A stretch of 37,330 bases of DNA from a virus: positions 1-37,330 of the IMG/VR virus record IMGVR_UViG_3300025543_000083. One strand, written 5' to 3'. The position numbers were made by a program, and so were the translations under genes. The notes beneath the pieces are model-generated. The model was not told the DNA's origin. It did no database searches and saw nothing but the letters and a program-made list of their open reading frames with translations. This document shows, piece after piece, positions 17,272 through 25,025 of the stretch (positions within the stretch are counted from its first letter, which is position 1; every line of letters begins with the position of its first letter).

Positions 17272-17986
17272 AAAAAAAGTTTAGGCCAATAGGGACCTCT
17301 ACCTCCTCTCCTGTATCTAAGATGTAGGATAAGTTTACATCTGGTTGAGTATTTTTGATATGGTCTCTAAAAGCACGAGAATCTCTAGCTAAAAAATAAT
17401 TATCAACAAAGTCTCTAATGTCTTTTTTTTCATCTTTTCCGTCTACTGATAATATCATATGTTTTAATCTTGTAGATAATTCGGGAGATACATCCTTATT
17501 TATTTTCTTTAAACCTGCTACTTCTCTATTTATTTGCTTTTCATCAAAGCCTGTAATGAGTTTATATGTAATTATTGTACCTGTTGATGGTAAAGTATAT
17601 GAAAATTCATTTTTACCCGCTTCAAATTCAGATTCATCAAATTCTTTGTTTTCTAATGTAGAACAATCTATAATATGGGATTCACCTTTTATTTTTACTT
17701 CATAATCTTTACCATACCCTAAAATACGAGAAGCTATTAATAATGAGTTTTTATCTCCTACTATTAAATCATCGATTTTAATATTTTTATCAACAATTAA
17801 AGAGTCCAATAATTTATCTAATACTGTACCTTTTTGGATGTAAGATTGATTAGATAAAATATCTTCTTCCCTAGCAGTCATATATTTCATTTCTACTTTA
17901 CCGCTTGATAGTGGATTGTCTTTTGAATAAATCAGACCTTTAGAAGGTAATTCAACCTCTTCGGTTGGGAATTTAAATTCGCTCAT
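17258..17986 (-). CDS. Tail/baseplate assembly chaperone, gp26-like
   Basis: This 242-residue protein resembles the T4 gp26-like baseplate hub assembly proteins of marine T4-like phages. The N-terminal pattern is FPTEEVELPSKGLIYS, KVEMKYMTAREEDILSNQSY, then DDLIVGDKNSLLIASRILGYG. It most likely acts as a chaperone for the tape measure protein and hub and not as a mature virion part. The ORF ends ...IGLNFFWPDY, and codons 237-238 lie in a run of seven T; slipping there by +1 or -2 joins it to the frame at 16972-17271. It is the first gene after the tube terminator, with a promoter-like element at 18021-18031 and an A-rich leader. Confidence 0.8.
   Translation of the reverse strand: MSEFKFPTEEVELPSKGLIYSKDNPLSSGKVEMKYMTAREEDILSNQSYIQKGTVLDKLLDSLIVDKNIKIDDLIVGDKNSLLIASRILGYGKDYEVKIKGESHIIDCSTLENKEFDESEFEAGKNEFSYTLPSTGTIITYKLITGFDEKQINREVAGLKKINKDVSPELSTRLKHMILSVDGKDEKKDIRDFVDNYFLARDSRAFRDHIKNTQPDVNLSYILDTGEEVEVPIGLNFFWPDY
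17272..17278 (-). promoter_or_regulatory. Putative translational frameshift site (T7 run)
   Basis: The coding strand reads AAC TTT TTT TGG, seven consecutive T just before the 0-frame stop four codons later. A +1 slip of the Phe tRNA from UUU to UUU before the UGG codon, or a -2 slip, enters a frame open for 99 codons. A -1 slip hits a stop after two codons (TTG GCC TGA). Confidence 0.6.
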
Positions 17987-18020
17987 ATAAATTTTATTTA
18001 GTTATAACTTTGTTATCTTA

Positions 18021-18031
18021 GTATACATATG
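18021..18031 (-). promoter_or_regulatory. Promoter-like element before the tail chaperone gene
   Basis: The coding strand reads CATATGTATACTAAG, a variant of the late motif with the G form (ATATGTATA). It lies directly after the tube-gene terminator and about 35 bases before the gp26-like start. The terminator-then-promoter arrangement recurs elsewhere in the window. Confidence 0.45.
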
Positions 18032-18037
18032 TAATAT

Positions 18038-18063
18038 AAAAAAAAGCTTGGCCGAAGCCAAGC
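18038..18063 (-). terminator. Intrinsic terminator after the tail tube gene
   Basis: A 7-bp stem GCTTGGC / GCCAAGC with a tetraloop (18046-18063) is followed on the coding strand by eight T (18038-18045). It lies about 34 bases after the tube stop codon. High tube expression with read-through control before the chaperone gene would be expected. Confidence 0.85.
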
Positions 18064-18096
18064 AATTTTCAAAAGGAAGGGTAAAAAAATTATTTT

Positions 18097-18585
18097 TTAG
18101 AAATTTAATATACAATAATCAGGTTGTACTGTTATTTGTAATTCAACAGCAGCACTTTCGTTATCCCAATTGTAATCTCCAAAAGTAGCTTCTGTAATCA
18201 TTGCTCCTTTGATAATCCATTCAGATACGATATCACCTACAGGTCCTAATACGTTCATAGTTAAATCTTTTTTATAGAAATCACTATACCCATCTCTACC
18301 TGTTACAGATTCGTGGTGTAGTCTAACCCACTCCATTACTGCTTGAGCACCACTTGGAGTAATTGGATCAAATAACGTCATTTGAATTGTATTCCAAAGT
18401 GTTTTACCTTTAACATATCTTGCAACGTTAATATGGTTCAACTGAACTGATCCTTGAGTTAATGAAACAGCTCCCATACCTTTAATTTGGTATGAAGGAA
18501 TCCCATCAACATACATGATAAATCTGTTCTGTTGCTTTGGCTCAAAAGCTGTATAAAATATTTCGTTTGGGTCTAATACTGCCAT
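18097..18585 (-). CDS. gp19: Tail tube protein, gp19-like
   Basis: This 162-residue major tail tube protein is essentially the same length as T4 gp19 (163). The start MAVLDPNEIFYTAFEPKQQNRFIMYVDG and the later pattern LMITEATFGDYNWDN-like (here MITEATFGDYNWDNESA) followed by VELQITVQPDYCIL are typical of T4-type tube subunits, which stack as hexameric rings. The gene follows the sheath gene, as in T4 (18 then 19). It has its own late promoter motif 14 bases before the ATG and a strong terminator after it, so it can be made as a separate abundant mRNA. Confidence 0.93.
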   Translation of the reverse strand: MAVLDPNEIFYTAFEPKQQNRFIMYVDGIPSYQIKGMGAVSLTQGSVQLNHINVARYVKGKTLWNTIQMTLFDPITPSGAQAVMEWVRLHHESVTGRDGYSDFYKKDLTMNVLGPVGDIVSEWIIKGAMITEATFGDYNWDNESAAVELQITVQPDYCILNF

Positions 18586-18599
18586 TTTATTTTATTTTA

Positions 18600-18610
18600 T
18601 TATAAATATT
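18600..18610 (-). promoter_or_regulatory. Late promoter motif before the tube gene
   Basis: The coding strand reads AATATTTATAA followed by TAAAATAAAA and the ATG 14 bases away. It is an exact copy of the recurrent 11-base core. Confidence 0.65.
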
Positions 18611-18624
18611 ATTATATTTTGTTT

Positions 18625-20394
18625 TTATTCAGGAAATGTTGCTCCAGTTGGTAAAACATTGAAATCTAAAATTACGAATTCAGCTGTTTTAGTTGGTTGT
18701 AGGTAAATTTGTCCTACTAGCTCATTTCTATCAATAACATCTGGTGTGTTGTTTGTCTCATCCATTACAACTTGGAAAGCATATAATCCTTGTCTTTGTT
18801 GTACTGATTCTAAGTATGGGTTAACTTGTGCTAAGAAATTATTTCTTGTAGCGATTGTATTTTGTTCAAATACTAAGTTATCTGATACTTGAGTAATATA
18901 GCTTTTTAAAGCAATTAATAATCTACGTACATTTACACGATCTAAAGCACTTGCTCTTTTCTGTAAAGTTTTCTGTCCAAATACTACAACTCCACTTCCT
19001 GGGAATGTAGCAATTGGGTTAACATTTGCTTCGTATAATGTATCTCTATTACCTGATGTTAATTTTCTTTCAGCTCTAATTACACTTCCTAAAGCTCCTC
19101 TAATTAGACCTGCTGGTGCGAACCATGGGTCTGAAGATGCATCAGTAAATGCATATACTGCTGGAATATACGTTGAAGCTGGCGCCCAAACTGTTTGTCC
19201 AGTAGCTGCGTCGATTGTTTGTAACCATGGCCAATATGTAGCTGAGTATGATGTATCATATCCTGCAGCTTGGTTTGTTACGGTTCCAATAGTACTATTA
19301 TAAGGTACTAAATCAATTACAGAAATACAATCCGTTCTACCTTGTGCTAATGCTACTAATGAAGTAACTTGAGCTCCATGTAAAGATCCTATTAACCCAG
19401 GGGCTGATATTACATTAAATTGGTAATCATCAACATTGGATAATAACTTAATTGAAGACGTATAATCGTTTGGAGCAAGACCTTGTATATTAGTTGAAGT
19501 TATATTTTCATTAAATCTAGCTTGTTGGTCATCTCCAAAATTAACTCCTGTAGCAGAAGTAAATGAACCTGAACCTACAGCTGGCATACTACCTGTAAAA
19601 TTATTTTTAAAAGTTCCGTTATTATCGAAATATTGTGGTGTTGGAGTATTTACAGCACTAACATAAACATAAGCACTTCTGTTAACATAACTACCATTAG
19701 TTTTAACATAGTAATCAGTTCCATCTTGTTCTATAGTATAAAAAGTATCACCTATAGCTTTTGCTATGTAATTAGGGGCTGTAGGATCTAATGATAAATT
19801 ATTATATGATTCTAATATAGCTTTTTGGTTTTGAGTATCATTACCGCGTCTAATAAATAATGAGAATTGACCTGAAGAAGTATTAACAGATCCAATTTCC
19901 CATCTAATATTATCAGATGAACCACTATCTAATGTACCACCAGCTGAATCTGCTGTTTGGTAATTATTCATTATAGTTCCTTCAGAAATTGTTGATAATT
20001 GAAAAGAGGTTTTTTGGTAACCTGCATCATCACTATCGCCAAACCCTAAAGTAATAATACCAGAATTATTAGCGGCTGCTTCACTTCCTGAAGTAACTGC
20101 AGATGTGAATGATCCTGTTACTACTCGAGTAACTAAAAGGGATTCACCACCTTGAGCAAAATAATTTCTTGCTGCTACTGAGTTTAAATATGTGTAGAAT
20201 TGGGATCCGCTTTCTACAGACCCTCCAAAAATAGCTTCATATTGAGAAAAAGAACTAACTGCTGTTGGGATATTAACTGGACCTTTTACTGCTGGTCCAA
20301 TAATAGCGGCACCAAAAGTTAAGGGTCTTCCCCCAATAAATGATGAATCATTTTCTCTTGCTAATACACCTGGAGATATTAAAGTTTCTGCCAT
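18625..20394 (-). CDS. gp18: Tail sheath protein, gp18-like
   Basis: This 589-residue contractile tail sheath subunit starts with the typical ETLISPGVLARENDSSFI and GAAIIGPAVKGPVNIPT. The conserved C-terminal sheath domain has SGVVVFGQKTLQKRASALDRVNVRRL, a helix (LIALKSYITQVSDNLVFEQN) and the end LQPTKTAEFVILDFNVLPTGATFPE. The middle is a variable, Ser/Thr/Gly-rich insertion region exposed on the outside in known sheaths. Length is near that of T4 gp18 (659). Its presence makes this a contractile-tailed (myovirus) phage. Confidence 0.96.
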   Translation of the reverse strand: MAETLISPGVLARENDSSFIGGRPLTFGAAIIGPAVKGPVNIPTAVSSFSQYEAIFGGSVESGSQFYTYLNSVAARNYFAQGGESLLVTRVVTGSFTSAVTSGSEAAANNSGIITLGFGDSDDAGYQKTSFQLSTISEGTIMNNYQTADSAGGTLDSGSSDNIRWEIGSVNTSSGQFSLFIRRGNDTQNQKAILESYNNLSLDPTAPNYIAKAIGDTFYTIEQDGTDYYVKTNGSYVNRSAYVYVSAVNTPTPQYFDNNGTFKNNFTGSMPAVGSGSFTSATGVNFGDDQQARFNENITSTNIQGLAPNDYTSSIKLLSNVDDYQFNVISAPGLIGSLHGAQVTSLVALAQGRTDCISVIDLVPYNSTIGTVTNQAAGYDTSYSATYWPWLQTIDAATGQTVWAPASTYIPAVYAFTDASSDPWFAPAGLIRGALGSVIRAERKLTSGNRDTLYEANVNPIATFPGSGVVVFGQKTLQKRASALDRVNVRRLLIALKSYITQVSDNLVFEQNTIATRNNFLAQVNPYLESVQQRQGLYAFQVVMDETNNTPDVIDRNELVGQIYLQPTKTAEFVILDFNVLPTGATFPE

Positions 20395-20422
20395 TGTTAT
20401 GTTTTATTATTGTTTTATTTTA

Positions 20423-20433
20423 TTATAAATATT
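20423..20433 (-). promoter_or_regulatory. Late promoter motif before the sheath gene
   Basis: The coding strand reads AATATTTATAA followed by TAAAATAAAA; 28 bases to the sheath ATG. It is an exact copy of the core. Confidence 0.65.
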
Positions 20434-20451
20434 AGAAATGTTTTCAAGAAA

Positions 20452-20703
20452 TTATTTTATAGCGGTAAATTCCCCACTTTCTAAATCAATGTTACCTTCT
20501 CCGTACTTATCTTGTAATTCTTGAGCAGTTTTTAATTGTTTTGCTTCTAATTCTTGATATTCCTTTATTAATTGTTCTTTATTCCTTTTAAATAAGTTAA
20601 TTTGTAAATCTAATTTACCTAAGTTTACTATAATTGTATTAGTATCCTCTTGATATTTTTTTAATACTTGTAACTCTTCATTCAATAACTTTTTACTTTC
20701 CAT
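20452..20703 (-). CDS. Small coiled-coil protein
   Basis: This 83-residue protein is almost entirely amphipathic helix with heptad periodicity (LLNEELQVLKKYQEDTN, LGKLDLQINLFKRNKEQL, YQELEAKQLKTAQEL), ending in a short acidic tail. There is no membrane segment or cysteine. It sits between the gp15/gp3-like candidate and the sheath gene, with a variant of the late motif upstream (20720-20732). It may be an assembly factor or minor tail component; the function is not known. The gene is supported by clear coiled-coil structure and a clean fit between neighbours. Confidence 0.75.
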   Translation of the reverse strand: MESKKLLNEELQVLKKYQEDTNTIIVNLGKLDLQINLFKRNKEQLIKEYQELEAKQLKTAQELQDKYGEGNIDLESGEFTAIK

Positions 20704-20719
20704 TTTAAATATTTTAATT

Positions 20720-20732
20720 TATAATAAATATG
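20720..20732 (-). promoter_or_regulatory. Degenerate late promoter motif before the small coiled-coil gene
   Basis: The coding strand reads CATATTTATTATAAA, which keeps ATATTTAT but departs from the core afterwards. It lies about 17 bases before the ATG. The match is weaker than at the other sites. Confidence 0.35.
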
Positions 20733-20749
20733 TAATAGGAATGTTAAAA

Positions 20750-21703
20750 TTAATTTCTACTACGACCATCTGAAGTAGGATTTTGAGTTATTTCGGTTGA
20801 ATTCTGTAAATTACTAACTGCTTCAGTTGTTATAGTAACTTTTGCTTTAGAATTATATACTTTAGTTGCATTTAACTCTTTTTGAATTGTATCCGGAATT
20901 ATATACCCCCTTAATCTTAAAGTAAACTCACCTTTTACTAATCTATCTTGACCTTGAGTTAATTCTGTTGCTGTAGTAAATTGATCAATAAACGCTCTAA
21001 ATTGAAATCTATCAGGATTACCCCAATATGAATCAGACGCATATTCACAGGCTTCAATTACTTTATTTAATTGTTCCATATAGTATGTTTGAATCAAACA
21101 GCTATATTCTAATGTTACATAATCAGGTTGTGCTACTATATGAAATTTTTCTACTGGTTTTCTATTATTTAATGTTGAGAAATTACTATAAAAATTTTTA
21201 GAACTAAATTGTTTAGACCAAGTCCCATATAAGTTAGGTTGATTAGCATCTAATTTATTAGCCACTGATCTATCCTTTGAGATATTATTTCTTTTAATTA
21301 CAATAATAGGTAACATTATAGCACCATCTTTATCTCTATATGAACCATCTTTTTGATATTGGTTCCATCTTTCAGAAGCACCATATAATACCGGAACATC
21401 TCTTCTAGTGCCGTTTTGATATACAAAGGGTTTTATAATATTTTTAAAATAGTAAAATACAGATTCATCTAAATCTTTAATACCAACAGAATATTGTTTT
21501 GTTTTATCCTCCTTAAAACTCATTTTAGTAGACCTATTAAAAGGAACTCCAGTTTCTTGGTAATTTGAGGGTGTATTAGTTAATTCATTAACATCATTAG
21601 GGTTAGTTTGTATTCCCCTACCTTCAATCCCAGAAAATGGGGATTGTTTTTGTTTACTTAAAGTTAACTGATATTTTGGTTGTGGTTTTCTAGGTGTAGC
21701 CAT
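20750..21703 (-). CDS. Tail completion / sheath terminator-like protein (gp15 or gp3 candidate)
   Basis: This is a 317-residue structural protein. The N-terminal 60 residues are polar and rich in Pro, Gln and Asn. The core (KDLDESVFYYFKNIIKPFV, DVPVLYGASERWN, MLPIIVIKRNNI, VTLEYSCLIQTYYMEQLNKVIEACEY) has the layout I associate with phage proteins that cap the tail and stabilise the top of the sheath, such as T4 gp15 or gp3. It overlaps the gp14-like gene by one base and precedes the sheath gene. The position between neck and sheath supports a tail-terminator role, but which T4 protein it matches is uncertain. Confidence 0.6.
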   Translation of the reverse strand: MATPRKPQPKYQLTLSKQKQSPFSGIEGRGIQTNPNDVNELTNTPSNYQETGVPFNRSTKMSFKEDKTKQYSVGIKDLDESVFYYFKNIIKPFVYQNGTRRDVPVLYGASERWNQYQKDGSYRDKDGAIMLPIIVIKRNNISKDRSVANKLDANQPNLYGTWSKQFSSKNFYSNFSTLNNRKPVEKFHIVAQPDYVTLEYSCLIQTYYMEQLNKVIEACEYASDSYWGNPDRFQFRAFIDQFTTATELTQGQDRLVKGEFTLRLRGYIIPDTIQKELNATKVYNSKAKVTITTEAVSNLQNSTEITQNPTSDGRSRN

Positions 21704-22236
21704 TAAAATCTTTCTTTATAAGGTGAAATATTAACTTTATCTGCAGGAATATAATAAGTAGAAGCTAATATTGAAACGCTTTCTCCAAATTTATCTAACC
21801 CAGGGTTTAATGGGTTTGGGGTACCATCATAGTCATTATTTGGATATGCAGGATTTTTACCTCCCCAATACTGGTTAGAAATAGTACCTTGAACCCCAAA
21901 ATAACTTTCTTCGTATAAGATTATATCTCCAACTTCAGGTACAATATTGGCTTTAATTAAATCATCCCTTAAGAAGAAAAAATCTATATTTTGTTCTTGG
22001 GTAATAAGTTCAAAATTACCTCCAGGGAAACTTTCGTCACTTCTATTTATTAAAACATTAAACAAAAATGGACCATTATAATATTTTTCCTCAGCTGCTT
22101 CACCATATAAATTTACTTTAGTTTCTTCTAATTTGAATTGGTATATAGCACATTGTTGAGTAATAATATTACCCATTAATTCTCTATTAAGATGTCTTAA
22201 TAAAGAAACGTCTCGTGCTGATGTAAACATTGCCAT
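21703..22236 (-). CDS. Neck protein, gp14-like
   Basis: This 177-residue protein resembles T4-type gp14 neck proteins. It has a helical start (RDVSLLRHLNRELMGNII), then YQFKLEETKVNLYGEA, KYYNGPFLFNVLINRSDE, IDFFFLRDDLI and VGDIILYEESYFGV, a beta-rich layout. In T4, gp14 joins gp13 to close the filled head and make the tail attachment site. It lies 1 base after the gp13-like gene and overlaps the next gene by one base, so the three form one translationally coupled neck block. Confidence 0.7.
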   Translation of the reverse strand: MAMFTSARDVSLLRHLNRELMGNIITQQCAIYQFKLEETKVNLYGEAAEEKYYNGPFLFNVLINRSDESFPGGNFELITQEQNIDFFFLRDDLIKANIVPEVGDIILYEESYFGVQGTISNQYWGGKNPAYPNNDYDGTPNPLNPGLDKFGESVSILASTYYIPADKVNISPYKERF

Positions 22237-22237
22237 A

Positions 22238-23416
22238 TTATGCTATATAAATTGTGTATGGAACTTTTTGTAGTTCTAGCATTTTTGATTCCCCCTCTTG
22301 TGCTCTTCTTTCTAAAGAGGCTTTTCTAGAAGTTTCATCAAAATATGCTCTTAATCTTTCTATTAATGCTGTTTTTTCTGCTGTTGCTGCTGCAATTAAA
22401 TCTGATTGGTTTAATGTAACATCAGAATTAGGAATTGGAATAGTTCCATATTTACCTCTTACATACCCTAGCATTTCTTTAGATAGTGCTAAAGCAAATT
22501 CAAATATCCATTGTCTACCTACTGAATTGATAAAATCATAGTTAGGGTTATTAAAGGGAGCATTGGAAACATTTGTTATTTTATCAGGCATTTGTTGTAC
22601 TGAGGTAGCAATTCTTTCATCTCTTAAAATATATTCGAACCACACTTTGTGTGTTGTTTCTTCAGAATAATTACTGAAATTAGGAATAGGGAATAGTCTT
22701 AATTTATCATTTCTAATTTCAAAGCTATATTGATTCCATCTAACTTGTTGATTCATTTCAATAGCTTGTATTACTTGCATATCGTAACTTAAAGGCATAG
22801 TTAAATAACCAGTACCACCTCCAAATCCACCTACACCTGCTATACCAGCTGCTACTGAACCACCAAATCCCCACCCAGTATAAGGGTCTAGATATTGAGC
22901 TGATGCTGGGACAGCTTGTTCATAAAATACTCTTTTAATTTCAATACCATTTTGATATTCAGAACCTGTATACCCACTAGCTGTCATAAATGTAGAAAAT
23001 GAGTAGTCTTGAATACTAGAGGTTAATTCAAATGAACCAGAATAATATGGAACATTACCCCCTGAACCTGCTTCTGCACCATACATTTCTGATAGTCTTA
23101 CTATGGGTTCAAAAGTGGGAGTTAATAATGCTTGGTTTAATGAAGAACCAGTTGTTAATCCTTCTAAAGATAATTGATTATCTCTTATTTTATAAGCATA
23201 TAATTCGTTACCATATGTAGTAACTGCTTCTTCAAAAGCTGTAAATATTGATCCTGATTGTAATTCTACATCTACTATAGGATAACCTAATCTAGAAGCT
23301 ACAAATTTAGCTACCTTTACAGAATCTGTTCTAAAATCTGATTGGTCATTGTAAAATCCAAATGGAACTGCATTTGGGTTCCAAATTGGACAACCATCAT
23401 ATATAGGAATGTTCAT
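22238..23416 (-). CDS. Neck / head completion protein, gp13-like
   Basis: This 392-residue structural protein has a predicted helical N-terminal part (KVAKFVASRLGYPIVDVEL, then EEAVTTYGNELYAYKIRDN), a Gly-rich central loop (about 180-205), and a C-terminal segment WIFEFALALSKEMLGYVRGKY followed by IPNSDVTLNQSDLIAAA. The C-terminal pattern is shared with neck proteins of marine T4-like phages that I would equate with gp13. It precedes the gp14-like gene by 1 base. A late promoter motif lies 15 bases upstream. The assignment rests on motif memory and gene order. Confidence 0.65.
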   Translation of the reverse strand: MNIPIYDGCPIWNPNAVPFGFYNDQSDFRTDSVKVAKFVASRLGYPIVDVELQSGSIFTAFEEAVTTYGNELYAYKIRDNQLSLEGLTTGSSLNQALLTPTFEPIVRLSEMYGAEAGSGGNVPYYSGSFELTSSIQDYSFSTFMTASGYTGSEYQNGIEIKRVFYEQAVPASAQYLDPYTGWGFGGSVAAGIAGVGGFGGGTGYLTMPLSYDMQVIQAIEMNQQVRWNQYSFEIRNDKLRLFPIPNFSNYSEETTHKVWFEYILRDERIATSVQQMPDKITNVSNAPFNNPNYDFINSVGRQWIFEFALALSKEMLGYVRGKYGTIPIPNSDVTLNQSDLIAAATAEKTALIERLRAYFDETSRKASLERRAQEGESKMLELQKVPYTIYIA

Positions 23417-23431
23417 ATGCTTATATTTTAT

Positions 23432-23442
23432 TTATAAATATT
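23432..23442 (-). promoter_or_regulatory. Late promoter motif before the neck operon
   Basis: The coding strand reads AATATTTATAAATAAAA, 15 bases before the gp13-like ATG. This copy also contains TATAAATA, the T4 late promoter octamer. A second near copy (TATATTTATAA, 23459-23469) overlaps the end of phoH. Confidence 0.65.
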
Positions 23443-23445
23443 AAA

Positions 23446-24183
23446 TTAATTTTTATTATTATAAATATAGGAACCTGAGGTTGTGATTGATATTCCTTTA
23501 TTAATTGCTTCTTCGTAATATTCTAACAAATCTTCAACAATTTCATTTCTATGGTTTGTTGTTAATGTAATAGCTTCTAAATTTTTAATTTTTCGGGAGG
23601 CTGTATATAAAAATTTAAACCCTGAATCTGATTTCTTTTTAAGGTCTGTTTGGTGAGAATCACCACATATCATCATTTTGCTTCTTAATCCTAAACGTGA
23701 AGTAATCATTTCCATTTGTTCATGGGTTACGTTTTGGGCTTCATCTACAATAATCATTGAATCTAAAAATGTTCTACCCCGCATAAATGATACAGGTACA
23801 ATTTCTATTTTACCATCATTTATTAACTTTTCAATTTTTTCTTTATCGTATAAAGCAAAGAAATTTTGATAAATAGGTTGAACCCATGGATCCATCTTTT
23901 CTCTTAAATCACCAGGTAAAAAACCTATTTCTTCTTTTGATACAGTAGGTCTGGTTATTATTATTTTGTCATATTGTCTCCGTAATAGACCATCTAGGGC
24001 AACATTACATGCAAGCAATGTTTTTCCACTACCTGCACCCCCTCCCAAGAGGGTAATTGTATTATCCAGGATGTGTTTTTTAGCGTCTTTTTGTTCTTCA
24101 TTAAGTTGGAGTTTGAACTTAATTGGATTTTTAGGAATTCTCTTAGGACGATATACATCATCCGTATGGGGTTTACTTGCCAT
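23446..24183 (-). CDS. phoH: PhoH-like P-loop ATPase
   Basis: This 245-residue PhoH-family ATPase has Walker A GGAGSGKT (48-55), the ITRPTVSKEEIGFLPGD block (76-92), Walker B MIIVDEAQN (143-151), and the GDSHQTD motif (174-180). PhoH proteins are ATPases related to superfamily 1 helicases, linked to phosphate starvation in bacteria and common in marine phages; the phage role is not settled. It lies between the HNH gene and the neck genes and not among replication genes. It has a long leader (about 120 bases from the promoter-like element at 24307-24317). Its last codons overlap a near copy of the late motif. Confidence 0.95.
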   Translation of the reverse strand: MASKPHTDDVYRPKRIPKNPIKFKLQLNEEQKDAKKHILDNTITLLGGGAGSGKTLLACNVALDGLLRRQYDKIIITRPTVSKEEIGFLPGDLREKMDPWVQPIYQNFFALYDKEKIEKLINDGKIEIVPVSFMRGRTFLDSMIIVDEAQNVTHEQMEMITSRLGLRSKMMICGDSHQTDLKKKSDSGFKFLYTASRKIKNLEAITLTTNHRNEIVEDLLEYYEEAINKGISITTSGSYIYNNKN

Positions 24184-24306
24184 AAATTCTTGAAATTTGG
24201 AGTTATGTGTTGGGTGAACAAAACCGTTGTAAATACGTTAAAAAACCATAGAATTTTAATATAGCTATATAATGAGATAAATATAGTTTTAATATAACGC
24301 ATTTTA

Positions 24307-24317
24307 TTATACATATT
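24307..24317 (-). promoter_or_regulatory. Late-type promoter motif before phoH
   Basis: The coding strand reads AATATGTATAATAAAA, the G-form of the late motif, placed just after the terminator of the HNH gene. The 12-mer TATTATACATAT (plus strand, 24305-24316) is repeated at 24961-24972 on the other side of the HNH gene. The leader to phoH is about 120 bases and holds no ORF or clear hairpin. Confidence 0.5.
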
Positions 24318-24324
24318 AAAAGAT

Positions 24325-24349
24325 AAAAAAACCCGGCCTAAGCCGGGTT
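24325..24349 (-). terminator. Intrinsic terminator after the HNH endonuclease gene
   Basis: A perfect 8-bp GC-rich stem AACCCGGC / GCCGGGTT with a 4-base loop is followed by seven T on the coding strand. It begins 4 bases after the HNH stop codon, a textbook intrinsic terminator. Confidence 0.9.
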
Positions 24350-24352
24350 AAT

Positions 24353-24940
24353 TTATTGAGGTATTTTATCGCTTTTTAACCTATTTTCAAGTGCCTCCAT
24401 AGGCTGTGTGTTAGTATAATGAAAACATTCATATAATTCTTTTTCATTATTTAAATCAAAAGAGGCTATAGGTTTAATATGGTCAATATGCCAATAACCC
24501 CCTTGATTGTCCCAATTCATTTTATCATCAAATTTTGATTCTAAGTAATTACAATAATCACCTATAGAACAACCTAGATATTCAATGGTTCTGTCTTTTT
24601 TTAATACTTGGTAAGTTTTTAAAGCCTCATGAATTCTGGTAGATGTTATATGTTTAATTCTGTAGGGTAGGTTTGTTGCGTATCTTTCTCTTTCCCATTC
24701 TCTGTATAATTCTTTATTGGTGTGGTAGTGGTTGTGGGAGTAGTTGTTAAAATATTTTTTATTTTCCTTTCGGTAGGTTTTGTAGTATTCTGCCCTGTCG
24801 TTTTTAGATGACTGGTAGTATTTTTTACTTTCTTTAAGTTTACAATCTTTACAATATATGTGTCTACCATCGGGTTTAGCTTTATTAACACAAAAATTAT
24901 CTATAGGTTGGGGTTGGTTACATCTTTTACATTGTTTCAT
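24353..24940 (-). CDS. Free-standing HNH endonuclease with N-terminal zinc ribbon
   Basis: This 195-residue protein has a Cys4 zinc-ribbon at the N-terminus (C4, C7, C30, C33: CKRC and CKDC), then a basic Lys/Tyr-rich helical linker (about 35-90). The C-terminal HNH nuclease site has HIDHIKP (H151, D153, H154) and downstream NTQPMEALENRLK with N177. This is the architecture of phage homing-type endonucleases that nick DNA near their own gene. It sits alone between the capsid gene and phoH, with a promoter-like motif before it and a strong terminator after it, and the same 12-mer flanks both ends. It is probably a selfish insertion in the head-tail cluster. No intron or intein partner is visible. 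Confidence 0.9.
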   Translation of the reverse strand: MKQCKRCNQPQPIDNFCVNKAKPDGRHIYCKDCKLKESKKYYQSSKNDRAEYYKTYRKENKKYFNNYSHNHYHTNKELYREWERERYATNLPYRIKHITSTRIHEALKTYQVLKKDRTIEYLGCSIGDYCNYLESKFDDKMNWDNQGGYWHIDHIKPIASFDLNNEKELYECFHYTNTQPMEALENRLKSDKIPQ

Positions 24941-24962
24941 AGGACCGAATTATTCTGTTCTA

Positions 24963-24973
24963 TTATACATATA
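24963..24973 (-). promoter_or_regulatory. Late-type promoter motif before the HNH gene
   Basis: The coding strand reads TATATGTATAATAGAAC, the G-form of the late motif, beginning in the T-tract of the capsid terminator and 22 bases before the HNH ATG. Confidence 0.5.
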
Positions 24974-24998
24974 AAAAAGAGGCGCAAAAGCGCCTCTT
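24973..24998 (-). terminator. Intrinsic terminator after the major capsid gene
   Basis: A perfect 9-bp stem AAGAGGCGC / GCGCCTCTT with an AAAA loop (plus strand) is followed by a T-tract on the coding strand. It lies about 28 bases after the capsid stop codon, as expected for the most highly expressed virion gene. Confidence 0.9.
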
Positions 24999-25025
24999 AG
25001 TTGGAATTTATTTAAATACTTCTAA

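Noticed and set aside
24646-24891. Minus-strand 81-codon ORF inside the HNH gene
   Set aside because: It is an alternate frame of the HNH coding region with Thr/Lys low complexity; the HNH frame has the conserved Cys and His residues.
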